A stretch of DNA of 64,000 nt from Planctomycetota bacterium (GTDB lineage: Bacteria > Planctomycetota > JAJSAM01), in NCBI GenBank assembly GCA_024274785.1, contig JAJSAM010000039.1, positions 50,558 to 114,557 on the forward strand, given 5' to 3'. The translations under genes and the position numbers were made by a program. The notes under the pieces were generated by a model. The model did no database searches, was not told where the DNA came from, and saw only the letters and a program-made list of their open reading frames with translations. Below, one piece after another: positions 38,375 through 48,600 of the stretch (position 1 is the stretch's first letter; each line of letters begins with the position of its first letter).

Positions 38375-39307
38375 TCAGAAAATCACCACCAGCAACACGA
38401 TGATCAGGGTCAGGCCGAGGATGGCGCCTCCGGTGATCAGGGCAAACCGCATCGCACTGCTCTTCGCCACGGCGGCCTCGGCGCGGAGGCGGCTGACCTC
38501 CGACTCGGCCTCCTGGATCTCCTTCAGGAGCCCCTTGGCGGCGTCCACCGAGCCTTTCACCTCCGGGGCGGCGAAGCCGGCGAGGGCCACGGATTTGCCG
38601 AGGGCTTCGAGGTTCGCGTCGTGGGCGGCCCGGGCTTCCTCGCGCTCGGCCTGAGCCTTCAGGACGCCCTGCTTCTCCTCCTTCACCACGGCCTCGAGCT
38701 TCGCCTTCTCCTCTGCCCACTCCGCCTTCTCTCCGGAGAGGTCGCCCTCCGCCTCGGTGAGTGCGGTGCGGGCCTTCTCCTCCGCTTCCCGGGTTTCGGG
38801 CATGGAGTTGTCGATGGCGACGAGTCGCGTGCCGATTTCGGCCTGCGGGATCTCCCCCGGCTTGGGGTCCCCGGGCCTGGCGAGACGGTCCCGGAGATCC
38901 TTGCTCTCCTTCTGCAGGGCGCGAACGACCCGGTCCGCCTCGGTGTGGAGGGATCTGTGGCGCGAGATGATCTCTTTCAGGCGGTCCATCTCGGCCTGTC
39001 GGTTGGTGGTCCGCTCCATGAGCCGGTTCAGGGCTCTCTCTTCCCTGCCCTGCTGCTCGGTGAGGGCGGCATCGCGTTCCGCGAGCAGCGTTTCGCTCTC
39101 TTTCACCGAACCGAACGATTGTCGATCCTCGGCTTCGCTGGTGTCGGCGGACTTGTCGCCGATGTCCCGATAGGCGACCAGGAGCTGTTTGCTGAGCGCC
39201 TTTTTTCGCCGGGACTGGCTGAACGCCCCCCAGAGGGAGGTAACGAAGGTCTGCGCCCCTCGGGCGTCGTCGACGAACTGCGCCTGAACCTGCCGTAGCT
39301 TACCCAT
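38375..39307 (-). CDS. Coiled-coil protein with C-terminal membrane anchor
   Basis: 310 residues. Almost entirely charged helix (Glu, Lys, Arg, Ala) predicted as coiled coil from about 40 to 275 (LLAERDAALTEQQGREER, EAEEKARTALTEAEG, EVSRLRAEAAVA), ending in a single transmembrane helix (about 287-308, FALITGGAILGLTLIIVLLV). It is therefore tail-anchored with a cytoplasmic coil. Function unknown. ATG 39307 is six bases after an AAGACT box in a clear promoter, so leaderless. Confidence 0.75.
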   Translation of the reverse strand: MGKLRQVQAQFVDDARGAQTFVTSLWGAFSQSRRKKALSKQLLVAYRDIGDKSADTSEAEDRQSFGSVKESETLLAERDAALTEQQGREERALNRLMERTTNRQAEMDRLKEIISRHRSLHTEADRVVRALQKESKDLRDRLARPGDPKPGEIPQAEIGTRLVAIDNSMPETREAEEKARTALTEAEGDLSGEKAEWAEEKAKLEAVVKEEKQGVLKAQAEREEARAAHDANLEALGKSVALAGFAAPEVKGSVDAAKGLLKEIQEAESEVSRLRAEAAVAKSSAMRFALITGGAILGLTLIIVLLVVIF

Positions 39308-39313
39308 GCTTTC

Positions 39314-39342
39314 AGTCTTGCTCGTGGCGGCGCTTTGGTCAA
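39314..39342 (-). promoter_or_regulatory. Promoter for leaderless coiled-coil gene
   Basis: On the minus strand TTGACC (39342-39337), a 17-base spacer, AAGACT (39319-39314), six bases and then the ATG at 39307. It is the clearest of the leaderless arrangements in the window. Confidence 0.55.
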
Positions 39343-39467
39343 GCCGCAGCATGTGGGTCAACCCCCCGTGCCGCTCCCGCGAGTGCGTGTTCGCATCACC
39401 GCTCGGAGGGCGCCGGTCCCTCAGCGCCGCGCGGGTCCCCGTCCTGCTTCATCACCTCTCGCATCAC

Positions 39468-40640
39468 CTACGTGGCGAACGAGCCCTTCGGCAGAGCGAA
39501 GCCGAGCAGGATCGCGCCATCGCCGTCGGGGCGGACCATGGAATCGGTGAGCGGGACCCGGAACGGGCGGCGTTCCCCGGGCAGCTTCAGGCCGGTGGCG
39601 CCGAAATCATCGAGGTCGAGCCGCTCCTCCGCGAGCAGCTCGCGCTCGGCCTCACCGGGGCGGCCGGTCGCCAGCAGGACTTTCTTCCCGAACAACGGTC
39701 CGGAGGGGCTGATCTCGAACTCGTCGGCGCGGGGTTGCTCCGCGACGGGGTCTTCCACCGAGAAAACCGCGTGCTTCACGTGGATGAACGCCAGGTCGCC
39801 CGCCATGAGCCTGCCGAGGTCCGGCATGCGGTTGTAGAGCAGCCGGTTGAACATGAACGACTGGTAGCTCGACAGGTGCAGCTTCAGCGTCGCGCGCGGG
39901 ATCCGCTTCAGGGCCACCTCCGGCGGCCGGCCCCTGATCAGCGACTCGAGCACCCTCCGCTCGGCCTGGTAGGGGCGCGGAAAGAGCGGGAGCGCCCCCT
40001 CGAGATCCCCTGATTCGAATCTCTCCCGGGCTTCCCGGAGCTTCGGATTCTTCTCCTCGTCGCTCGGTGCGCCGAGCAGCGTCGAGACCGCCAGGTCTGG
40101 ATCCTGGTGAACCAGGGCGCGGCCGACGATGTATCCGTCGCCCTTGCTTCCGAACCGCTGGCGGCCGAAGAGGTTCGGCGCGCCGGTCGAGGCCATCCGA
40201 TCGAGGACCGCTTTCGCACGTTCGACCGCGTCCGCTCCGACCTCGCGCACCCGGACCAGGAAGCGGTTTCCCGAAAGGTGGCCCATCCGGAGCTTGTTGC
40301 CGTGGAACCGCGCGTCGAGCACCGTCACTCCCGGCACTTCGAGCGAGCGGACCCGGGACTCGGAGACCCTCTGGACGGAGATCGTCTGGCGCGTGATCGC
40401 CCTGGCGTCCTTGAGCCCCGCGTAGCCGACCGACTTCGGCTGGATGCGCAACGCGTTTGCGATGCGCTGGATCGCCTCATGCGTGGAGATCCCGGCCTTC
40501 TGGATGGTGACGTAGAGATGCTCGCCGGCACCGGAAGGCTCGTACCGGGGAATCTCCTCGACCACGAAATCCTCGAGTCGCTCCCGCATTACTCCACCGG
40601 TGCCCGGCAGGTCGCCCGTCACGTAAGGATCACTGCTCAT
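39468..40640 (-). CDS. truD: tRNA pseudouridine(13) synthase TruD
   Basis: 390 residues. N-terminal PEDFVVEEI-like sequence LEDFVVEEIP, HLYVTIQKAGISTHEAI, and the catalytic-Asp motif VGYAGLKDARAITRQ define TruD. It also has NRFLVRVREV, PNLFGRQRFGSKGDGYIVG and FMFNRLLYNRM, followed by the TRUD insertion domain. It converts U13 of tRNAGlu to pseudouridine. The ATG has a GGAGGCGGAG site. Divergent from the ECF sigma gene with a 105-base gap. Stop is TAG. Confidence 0.93.
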   Translation of the reverse strand: MSSDPYVTGDLPGTGGVMRERLEDFVVEEIPRYEPSGAGEHLYVTIQKAGISTHEAIQRIANALRIQPKSVGYAGLKDARAITRQTISVQRVSESRVRSLEVPGVTVLDARFHGNKLRMGHLSGNRFLVRVREVGADAVERAKAVLDRMASTGAPNLFGRQRFGSKGDGYIVGRALVHQDPDLAVSTLLGAPSDEEKNPKLREARERFESGDLEGALPLFPRPYQAERRVLESLIRGRPPEVALKRIPRATLKLHLSSYQSFMFNRLLYNRMPDLGRLMAGDLAFIHVKHAVFSVEDPVAEQPRADEFEISPSGPLFGKKVLLATGRPGEAERELLAEERLDLDDFGATGLKLPGERRPFRVPLTDSMVRPDGDGAILLGFALPKGSFAT

Positions 40641-40696
40641 CTACTCCGCCTCCGGATCGGGTAAGATCGTCGCCCTGTTATACCGCCGAGTTCGCA

Positions 40697-40722
40697 TGTA
40701 ACCGATTCCGCCACCGGGCGTA
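40697..40722 (+). promoter_or_regulatory. Candidate ECF-sigma autoregulated promoter
   Basis: TGTAACC at 40697-40703 and CGTA at 40719-40722 with a 15-base spacer resemble the AAC/CGT signature of ECF promoters. Transcription would begin near 40729, just before the sigma gene at 40746. No other promoter fits the gap, so autoregulation of the whole A2M operon is likely. Confidence 0.5.
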
Positions 40723-40745
40723 GTGCTTTGTGGCCATGAGAATCC

Positions 40746-41285
40746 ATGCTCGACGACAACGAATTGGTGGAGCGCAGCCTGAAGGGCGACGCCCGGGCCT
40801 TCAACGGGCTGGTCGACCGCTACCAGGAACCCGTCTACCGGGTGGTTCGCCGATTCCTCGGCAACCGGGAGGACGCCCTCGAAGCCAGCCAGGAGACCTT
40901 CGCCCGGGCGTATCAGAAACTCGACACGTTCGATACGTCACGGAAGTTCTCCACGTGGCTGTTCACCGTGGCCGGGAATCTGGCCCGTGATGTCCTGCGG
41001 CGTAAGAAGAGGCGACCGGAGGTTCTCGCGACGGAGACTCTCTCCTCGTTACCGGGCGAAGGTCGCCCTGAGCAGGAAGCGATGAGGCAGGAGGAGGCGG
41101 AACGACTGCGGGCGGCGGTTGAAACGCTCTCCGAAGAGAAGCGCATGGCGGTCGTGCTGCGGTATTTCGAGGGATTGCCCCTCGCGGATGTGTCTGCGAT
41201 CACCGGGACCGAGGTGAGCACCTTGAAGGTCCGTCTGTTCCGGGCCAGGAAGGAGCTCATGCAGAAACTGGAGCAGGGATCATGA
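40746..41285 (+). CDS. ECF-type RNA polymerase sigma factor
   Basis: 179 residues, with sigma region 2 (LVDRYQEPVYRVVRRFLG, ALEASQETFARAYQKLDTF, FSTWLFTVAGNLARDVLRRK) and region 4 (ALSEEKRMAVVLRYFEGLPL in variant form, VSAITGTEVSTLKVRLFRAR) and no region 1 or 3, as in extracytoplasmic-function RpoE-like factors. It is followed by its presumed anti-sigma with an ATGA overlap. The operon it heads leads to the giant A2M-like protein, so it probably responds to envelope stress or protease attack. Confidence 0.93.
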   Translation: MLDDNELVERSLKGDARAFNGLVDRYQEPVYRVVRRFLGNREDALEASQETFARAYQKLDTFDTSRKFSTWLFTVAGNLARDVLRRKKRRPEVLATETLSSLPGEGRPEQEAMRQEEAERLRAAVETLSEEKRMAVVLRYFEGLPLADVSAITGTEVSTLKVRLFRARKELMQKLEQGS

Positions 41286-41956
41286 CTCCGGACGACTGGG
41301 CTGACAGCGGGATCGGTCACTGGGTGATCGAGCGCATCGATGAGTACCTCGACGGGGAGCTTCCATCGGAAGAGCGGCTGGAGTTCGAGCGTTGCATGGC
41401 GGAGGACCCGGCCGTCGCCGCGGAGGTCCTCGAGGCGAAGCGCTTTCGAGCCCTTGCCGCCGAAGCCGGCCCACTGCCGATTCCCGATGAACTCGGCGAG
41501 CGGATCCGTGAGCGCGTGGCGGCCGGCCGGTCCACCGGCGGTGGGCGGATCCTTCTGCTGCGGCGGGTACTGACCGTCGCCGTCGCCGCCGCGGTCATCT
41601 TCCTCGTCGCCAGCCCGCTTCACATGTTCGATCCGGATCCTGCCCCGGAGCCGGTCCGCCCCATGGTGGTGCGCCTCGGCAATCCCGGGACGCCTTCCCC
41701 ACGTTCCACCGCCGAACGCCTCGAGGACTGGCTCGACCAGGCGAAGAACCTGAACCCCGCCGACGCGGATCTGTCACTGCGGGAGGCTCGCGAACTGGGC
41801 CTGCTCGCCGAGGTGCGGTCGAGGCTGGCCGATGCGCCGGGGTCCGATCGCAACTACCTGCAGGCCGCCGAGGACCTCCTGATTCAGGTCGAGAACGGCA
41901 TCTCCCCGGAAGCCCTCCCGATGGAGGCCCAGATGGTTGCCATGGCGAGGAACTGA
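41282..41956 (+). CDS. Anti-sigma factor, membrane-spanning
   Basis: 224 residues. The N-terminal cytoplasmic domain (about 1-60: IDEYLDGELPSEERLEFERC) follows the anti-sigma YLDGELP signature but lacks the zinc His/Cys ligands, keeping only one Cys. A single transmembrane helix spans about 99-117 (VLTVAVAAAVIFLVASPL). The periplasmic part (about 118-224) is Pro-rich then helical. ATG overlaps the sigma stop. It probably holds the ECF factor at the membrane until an envelope signal. Confidence 0.8.
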   Translation: MTPDDWADSGIGHWVIERIDEYLDGELPSEERLEFERCMAEDPAVAAEVLEAKRFRALAAEAGPLPIPDELGERIRERVAAGRSTGGGRILLLRRVLTVAVAAAVIFLVASPLHMFDPDPAPEPVRPMVVRLGNPGTPSPRSTAERLEDWLDQAKNLNPADADLSLREARELGLLAEVRSRLADAPGSDRNYLQAAEDLLIQVENGISPEALPMEAQMVAMARN

Positions 41957-41957
41957 C

Positions 41958-42626
41958 ATGTCGAAACTCACGCTCGCGTTCATCAGCTTCCTCATGTTCC
42001 TGTCGCCGGCCCTGGCGGAGGATGGGCAGGCGAAGCCGCCGGACCCGAAGGCCCGCTTCTGGGAAGCCCGCCAGGTCATGCTCGTGGGTGACGCGAAGAG
42101 CGCCGCGGAGTTGTTCCGGGTTCTGGCGAAAGATCACCCGAAGTCGGAGATCGCCGATGACAGCCTGTACTGGATGGGGCGATGCCATCTGCGCGTGGCG
42201 GATCGCGAGCCGGATGCGGTGGTGGCTTTCACGCGGCTGATCCGGGAGCACCCGGGAAGCCCGTTCGTCGACGATGCCGCACGGGAGCTGATGCGGCTCG
42301 GAGACAAGACCGTGGTGCCGGAATTGAAAAAACGCCTGGCGGCCGGCGGCGCGAATGCCGGGATCACCGCGAGGGCCCTCGCCGAGTTCGACGATGAGGC
42401 CGGCGTCAGATTTCTGAAGGACCGCGCGGTCGAGAGCGGGAGGCCTGAAGATCCGCAGCCGGAACCCGCCGCCGGCGCGAAATCGAAACAGGACGAGTTG
42501 AAGGCCCTGAAAGTCGAGATCCAGCGCCTGAAAAAACAGGTCGAGGAGAGCCTGAAGCTCCTCGAAGAACTCCTCGCAGAGAAGGCCCGGGAGAAGAGTT
42601 CGGGAGAGAGTGAGTCGGGAAAATGA
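41958..42626 (+). CDS. Secreted TPR protein with C-terminal coiled coil (YbgF-like)
   Basis: 222 residues. Signal peptide 1-20 (ending PALAE), a short TPR-like pair (EARQVMLVGDAKSAAELFRVL, SLYWMGRCHLRVADREPDAVVA), and a coiled coil at the end (ELKALKVEIQRLKKQVEESL). The layout resembles a CpoB/YbgF-type periplasmic scaffold with the coil at the other end. A one-base gap separates it from the anti-sigma stop and an ATGA overlap links it to the A2M-like gene. A similar C-terminal coil occurs in the operon's protein at 50735. Confidence 0.8.
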   Translation: MSKLTLAFISFLMFLSPALAEDGQAKPPDPKARFWEARQVMLVGDAKSAAELFRVLAKDHPKSEIADDSLYWMGRCHLRVADREPDAVVAFTRLIREHPGSPFVDDAARELMRLGDKTVVPELKKRLAAGGANAGITARALAEFDDEAGVRFLKDRAVESGRPEDPQPEPAAGAKSKQDELKALKVEIQRLKKQVEESLKLLEELLAEKAREKSSGESESGK

Positions 42627-45600
42627 ACATGTTCCGGATGATGCTGATCGGCAGTCTCTGTGCGGCTCTCCTGGCGGTTTCCGCGATGTCCGCCGACAGC
42701 GGGGTTGAGTTCAGGGGCGTCCTTGAGGAAGCACAGGACTTGATGGCGGACGGCGACTACTCGGGGACTTTGGGGAAACTCGCTATGACCGAGAGCTACT
42801 CCAATCGCCCCGATTTCGTTCCCAGCAGAGAGAACGTCGAAGCAATCCAGGAAGCGTGGATTCTGAGAATTCGGGCATCGCTGGCGCTGACGTACTACGA
42901 GGAAGCGATCACCCAGGCACGGCAATTCATCGGTCGAGCTCCCGAATCTCCCCGGGCCCGGAAGGCGAAGTTCCTGATGGCCGAAGCCTTCGCCCGGATG
43001 AAGGGCTTCGATGACGCGGCCCGGATCTACCGCGAGCAGGTGGACTTCCTCTCCGGGGACGATCACGAGCGAAAGATCGCCGGGTACTATCTGGCGCTCG
43101 CCAACAAGGCGTTCGAGGGCGAGAACCAACCCGACGAGTTTGGTCGGCCGAAGCTCACGAAGGACTACCGGGCGGCGCTCCGGTACTTTCTCAAGGCCCG
43201 GGCGATTCACGCGGAAAAGGCCGATGCGGCCCGGCTCACGCACCGGATCGCCGTCTGTCAGTTCGAGCTCGGGCAGTACCGCCCGGCGATCGCCGAATGG
43301 GCGAAGCTGCTCGAGCAGTGGCCCGAGTCCGAGTGGGCCGACGAGGCGATGTATCTCTCCGGTGTCGCGCTCGCCAGGGACTCCCGGCACGTGAAGGATG
43401 CCCGCGCGAAGTTCATCGAGGTGCGCGAGAAGTTCGGGGATTCGAAGGTCGCTCCGCTGGCGCTGATTCGCCTGGCGGAGAGCTATCAGCCACTCACGAC
43501 GAAGGACGAGGAGATCCTCGCGCGGGCTCAGAAGTACTACCACGAGTTCCGGAAGCTCTACCCGTCCCATGAAGAGGCGGAGGGCGTGTTCTTCAACATC
43601 GGCGAGGCCGAGTACCGCATCGGCCACTACGAGGCGGCAATCGCCGAGTTCGGGAAGTACCTCGCCGCCTTCCCCGATGCGAAACGATCCCCGGTCGCGA
43701 AGGATCGCATCGCGCGCTCGTGGTTCGCGCGGCATGAGTTCGACCGGGCGATCGGGGAGTGGAAGGCTTTTCTCGGCAAGTGGCCGAATCACGAACTCTG
43801 GACGAAGGTGCAGGGGATGATTGCGGAGGCGGCGATCGCAAAGGGACGGTATCCGCTCTCGCTTTACGAGAAGGCCGAGCAGAAGGATCAGGCGGCGTTG
43901 CTGCAGCGCGCGGCGCAGGGCTTCAAGTCGTTCCTGATGGAGTACCCGGTGCAAAAGCGTGCCGCCGAGGCGCAGTACCTGCTCGGCGAGATCAAGCATC
44001 GTGAGAAGGATATCGCCGGTGCGATCTCTCTGTGGAAGATCACGTCGACGAAGTATGCGAACACGGCCTTCGCCGCCGCGGCGCTCTTCCGCGTCGGCGG
44101 CGCATACGAGAAGGATCTGAACGATCTCGGCAAGGCCATCGAGACCTACGAGGACCTGGTGGCGCGCTACCCCCGCTCCCGTGAGGCGAACGCGGTCCGG
44201 CAACTGCTCGTTCAATTCAAGCGCAAGCTGCTCGAGGTCGTGACCGAGCGCGTCCGTCGTACCGACGAGAAGTGTGTGCTGAAGGTGCGCACGCGGAACA
44301 TCGAGAGCCTGCGGTTTCGCGCCTACCGGGTCAACCCGGAGGAGGTTTTTCGCAACCGCCTGACTCTCGGCCGGATCGAGCCCATCGTCGTCGCGGTCGT
44401 GGCGCCGGAATGGACGGCCCCGGTGGCGACCGAGTCGTACGAGAAGTTCCGCCTCTTCGAGCGCGAAGTCGAACTTCCCCTCGAAGGCCCCGGCGCCTGG
44501 ATCGTCACCTGTCACGACGAGGATCTGACTGCCACGACGCTGGTGGTGATTTCCGATCTGCGTGTGGTGGTGAAGGAAGCGCCCGATCAGACGCTGCTGT
44601 TCGCGGTGAACGAGGTCACCGGAGAAGTGGTGCCCGGCGCCCGGGTCATCCTGGCCGACGGCAACAAGGTGGTGGCGGAGGGGAACACCGGAGAGGACGG
44701 TGTGTTCGTTCGCGAGGAAGGCAAACCGGGGCAGGTCCGTGCTTTCGCCGAATTCCAGGGGCACGTGGCCTACACCGGTCTCTCGGTGCGCGGCGGCTCG
44801 AGCTTCGGCTACTCCACCAAGGTCTACCTCTACACGGATCGGCCCCTCTACCGGCCCGGGCACGAGGTTGAATTGAAGGGGATCTGCCGGCGTGTCGAGA
44901 ACGGCAACTACGTCACGCAAGCCGGTGAGGAGGTGAAGCTCTCGGTGCGGGATTCCCGCGGCACCGTGGTCTTTCAGGAGAAGGTGAAGACGGATGAGTA
45001 CGGCACCTTTTCCGGTTCGCTCCATCTGAATGGGAATGCCGCCACCGGCGACTACCGGATCATCGCCGAACTCCAGGATCGCAAGACCTTCACCGGCACC
45101 TTCGCGGTGCGGGAGTACAAGTTGCCGGAGTTCACCATCACGGCGCGCACCGACCGTCGGACCTACCTCCCTGGCGAGGAGGTGAAGGTGAAGCTCAGCT
45201 TGAAGTACTTCTTCGGGGGCGGGGTGCCGAACACCATCGTCAGGGTCCGGCTGGGCGTCGGCCCGTTCTCCTTCGACCCGAGTCAGCACGACGAGTTCGC
45301 CTGGTTCACGAAGGATCCGGAGCGGGAGCGCGAACGGCAGCGGCGCGAATCCGCGGGGACGAACTTCGAGCGGTCCGACGAGATTCGCACGGACGCCGAC
45401 GGCAATGCGGAGTTTGTCTTCAAAGCGCGGAACCAGGACGAAGACCTGCGCTACGTCGTGCTCTTCGAGGCGCTCGACCTGAACCGCCAATGGGTCCGGG
45501 ACGGCACCGCGGTGGTGGTCACCCGACAGGCGTACTTCGCCATGGCAAAATCCGAAAAGAAGGTTTACCGCCCGAAAGAGGAGTTCCCGGTGCGGCTGAC

Positions 45601-48600
45601 CACGGTGGATGGGATCCACTTTCCGGTGGCTCGGAAGGGGGAACTGGTCGTCTCCCGCCGGACGTTCGTCAAGGACCGCGAGGTCGAGACGACCGTCTCG
45701 CGGCGGCCGGTCGAGACCGGCGACGACGGCAAGGCTACCGTGAAGCTCGACATCCGGGAGCCCGGCGAGTATCGGCTCTCCTTTGTCGGAGAGGACCGCG
45801 GCGGCAACCTGGTTCGCGGCGGAGTGATGGTGACCGTGGCGGGGGAAGCGGAAGATCTGGCGAAGCACGCCCGGCTCGTCGCCTCCCGGCAGATCTATCG
45901 CGAGGGCGAAGTGGCCGAGGTGCTGGTCCTGAGCCCCGTAGCGCCGGCGTGGGCGCTGCTCACCTTCGAGGGGGAGCGGGTGCTGGATCATCGTGTCGTG
46001 CGGCTGACCGAACGATCCACGACACTGCGCCTGCTCATGAAGCCGATCTACTCGCCGAACGTGTTCGTCAAGATCGCGATCCCGCGCGGGGAGAAGCTGA
46101 ACGAGGCCGGGGATGAGATCTTCGTCTTCAAGTACCTGACCGTGGAGGTGGCTCCGGACCGGCGCGAGGTGGCTCCCGGCGAGAAGGTCGGGTTCACCGT
46201 CAGGACCTCCGACCAGCGCGGCCAGCCGGTCCCCGCCCAGGTCAGCTTCTCGCTCGTCGATCAGGCGGTGCTGGCGCTCGAGCCCGATCGGGCCGAGCAG
46301 ATCAAGCCGTTCTTTTACGACCAGCGCCGGACCCTCGCGGTCGTCACCGGATCGTCGTACACGTTCAGGTATCACGGCACCACCGGTCGCACGAACAAGG
46401 ACCTGCTCTCCGAGGACTTTCGCAAGAAGGGGGCGCTGGCGTTCAACCGGACGATGAAGTACCTGCAGAACGCGAAGGAGTTCATCGCCAGAAAGGATCT
46501 CGAGAGCGCCGCGATCGAATTGCGCAAGGCTTTGAAGGTGACTCCGGGCCAGTTCGAAGCCGAGCTGCTGCTCGAGAATCTCGAAGCCGGGCTTCGGATG
46601 CAGCGCCAGAACGAACTCCTGAAGCTGGCCGCCAACGCCGAAGATGCGAAGCGCGTGCGGGATTCCGACGTGGAGAAGTCCAGGTCGAAGTCCTGGAAAG
46701 ACCAGGCCCCTTCGTCGAAGCGGCCGCGGAAGGAGCTGAGGGAGAAACGGGGGGGCGCGGGAAAGTCCGGCGCGTCGCCCAATTCCCCGCCGCCGCCGGC
46801 AGAGAGTCCCGGAGACAATTCCGGGGGCGCGCCCACCGCGGGCGGTCGCCGGGGGTACGGTGCGAACGGATCGCGCGACAAGCAGGGGGCGCGCCCCGCG
46901 CCGAAGGCATCGTCGACTCCTCCGGCCGGCGGCGATCGTCTGGTCCTTCGCGATACGCCGGGACTGGGCCGGATGTTCAGCCGGAACTTCGCCCTGCCGC
47001 CGACCCTCCGCCAGCGCTTTGCCGACACCGCGGCGTGGCGTCCGTCGATCCTGACCGGCGCGAACGGGGAGGCCCGCGTAGAAGTGGAGCTTCCCGACAA
47101 CCTGACCACCTGGCGGGCCGTGATTCGCGGGGTGACGAAGGGAGCGCTGGTGGGGGAGGCGGAGGGCACCCTCACGGCGAGGAAGGATCTGCTGGTGCGG
47201 GTCGATACGCCGCGCTTCCTGACGCAGGAAGACGAGGTGACGATCACCGCCACGGTGCACAACAATACCGAGGGTTCCGCGGAGACTTCCCTCCGGGTCA
47301 AGACGAGTCCGCACCTCACCATGGAATCGTCGGCGTCCCTGACGGCGCGCGTCGGCCCCCGGCGGATCCGCCCGAGCGACTTCCGCCTTCGCGCTACCGG
47401 GCAGGGCCTCGGCAGGATCACGGTCACCGCTCTCTCCGGCGTCGGCAGCGATGCCGCCCGCTCCGGACTGCCGATCCTCCCGCGCGGATTGCGCACGCTC
47501 ATCGGGCGCTCCGGGCACGTGACGGAGGAGGCCGTCGAGGTCTTCGATCTTCCGGACGACATCATCCCCGGCACGAAGGACCTGACGATCAGCCTGTCCC
47601 CCGGCCTGCAAGGTTCGCTGCTCGAGTCCGTCGCCTATCTCGGCGCGTTCCCCTACGGCTGCCTGGAGCAGACCGTCAATCGCTTCCTGCCGGCCATCGC
47701 CCTCGAGGATGCGTTACGCCGGGCTGGAAGCCCGAACGCCAGGCTCCGGAAGGGCCTGGCCGAGGCGGTTACGCAGGGCCTGCTCTCGCTCTACTCGTTC
47801 CAGAACAGCGACGGCACCTTCGGCTGGTGGAGCGGACGGGTCCGCCGCATCCCCGCCGACGGCAAGGCACCGCCAGGCCGGGGCGACCCCACGATGACCG
47901 CCCTCGCGATCCTCTGCATGGAGCGGGCCCGGATCGCCGGCTACCGGATCTCGGAGGGCCACCGCCGCAAGGCCCAAAGCGGAGGGAATCGGCTTCTGAA
48001 GCAGACCTCCGATAATTCCCTGAAGGCGCTTCTGCTGTTCGCCCTGGCGCGGGCGGGAGCGGCGCGACTCGAAGATCTGAACCAGGTCTACCGATACCGG
48101 GACGGCCTGACGCCTCACGCCCTCGCCACGTTGGCGCTGGCGATGAAGCTCACCAATCGGCAGTACAACGCGGTGAGCCTCCTGCGCATTCTCGAGACGA
48201 AGGCGGTCGACCGGGACGGGATGATCTCGTTCCCCGGTTCCGGCACGCACGGCGTGATGAACGACGTGGAGACGACCGCTTTCGCTCTTCGCGCGATGCT
48301 GGCTCTCGAGCCCGGCAACACCCGGATCCCGGGGATGGCGGCGTGGCTCATGAGCAGGCGTCGCGGGCCGAGATGGATTTCAACTCGTGACACCGGTGCG
48401 GCGGTGATCGCCCTCGCGGACTTCCTCGTTGGAGAGAGCATCGGGCGCAGCGATTTCCAGGTCGAGGTCTGGTTGAACGACCAGGATCGGCCTTACCAGA
48501 AGATCCGGGTGGCCGGTGGGAAGATCGCCGACGATCAGCGGCGCACGATCATCATCGACGGGGCGAGGCTCAGGACCGGCCGGAACCAGGTGAAGTTCGT

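Noticed and set aside
42134..47611. A very long open frame (1825 codons) on the minus strand opposite the A2M gene
   Set aside because: It is the antisense shadow of a high-GC gene; it has no family motifs, while the plus strand is clearly A2M. The same applies to the long minus frame at 48380-51367 and the long plus frame at 56714-59470 opposite gyrA.
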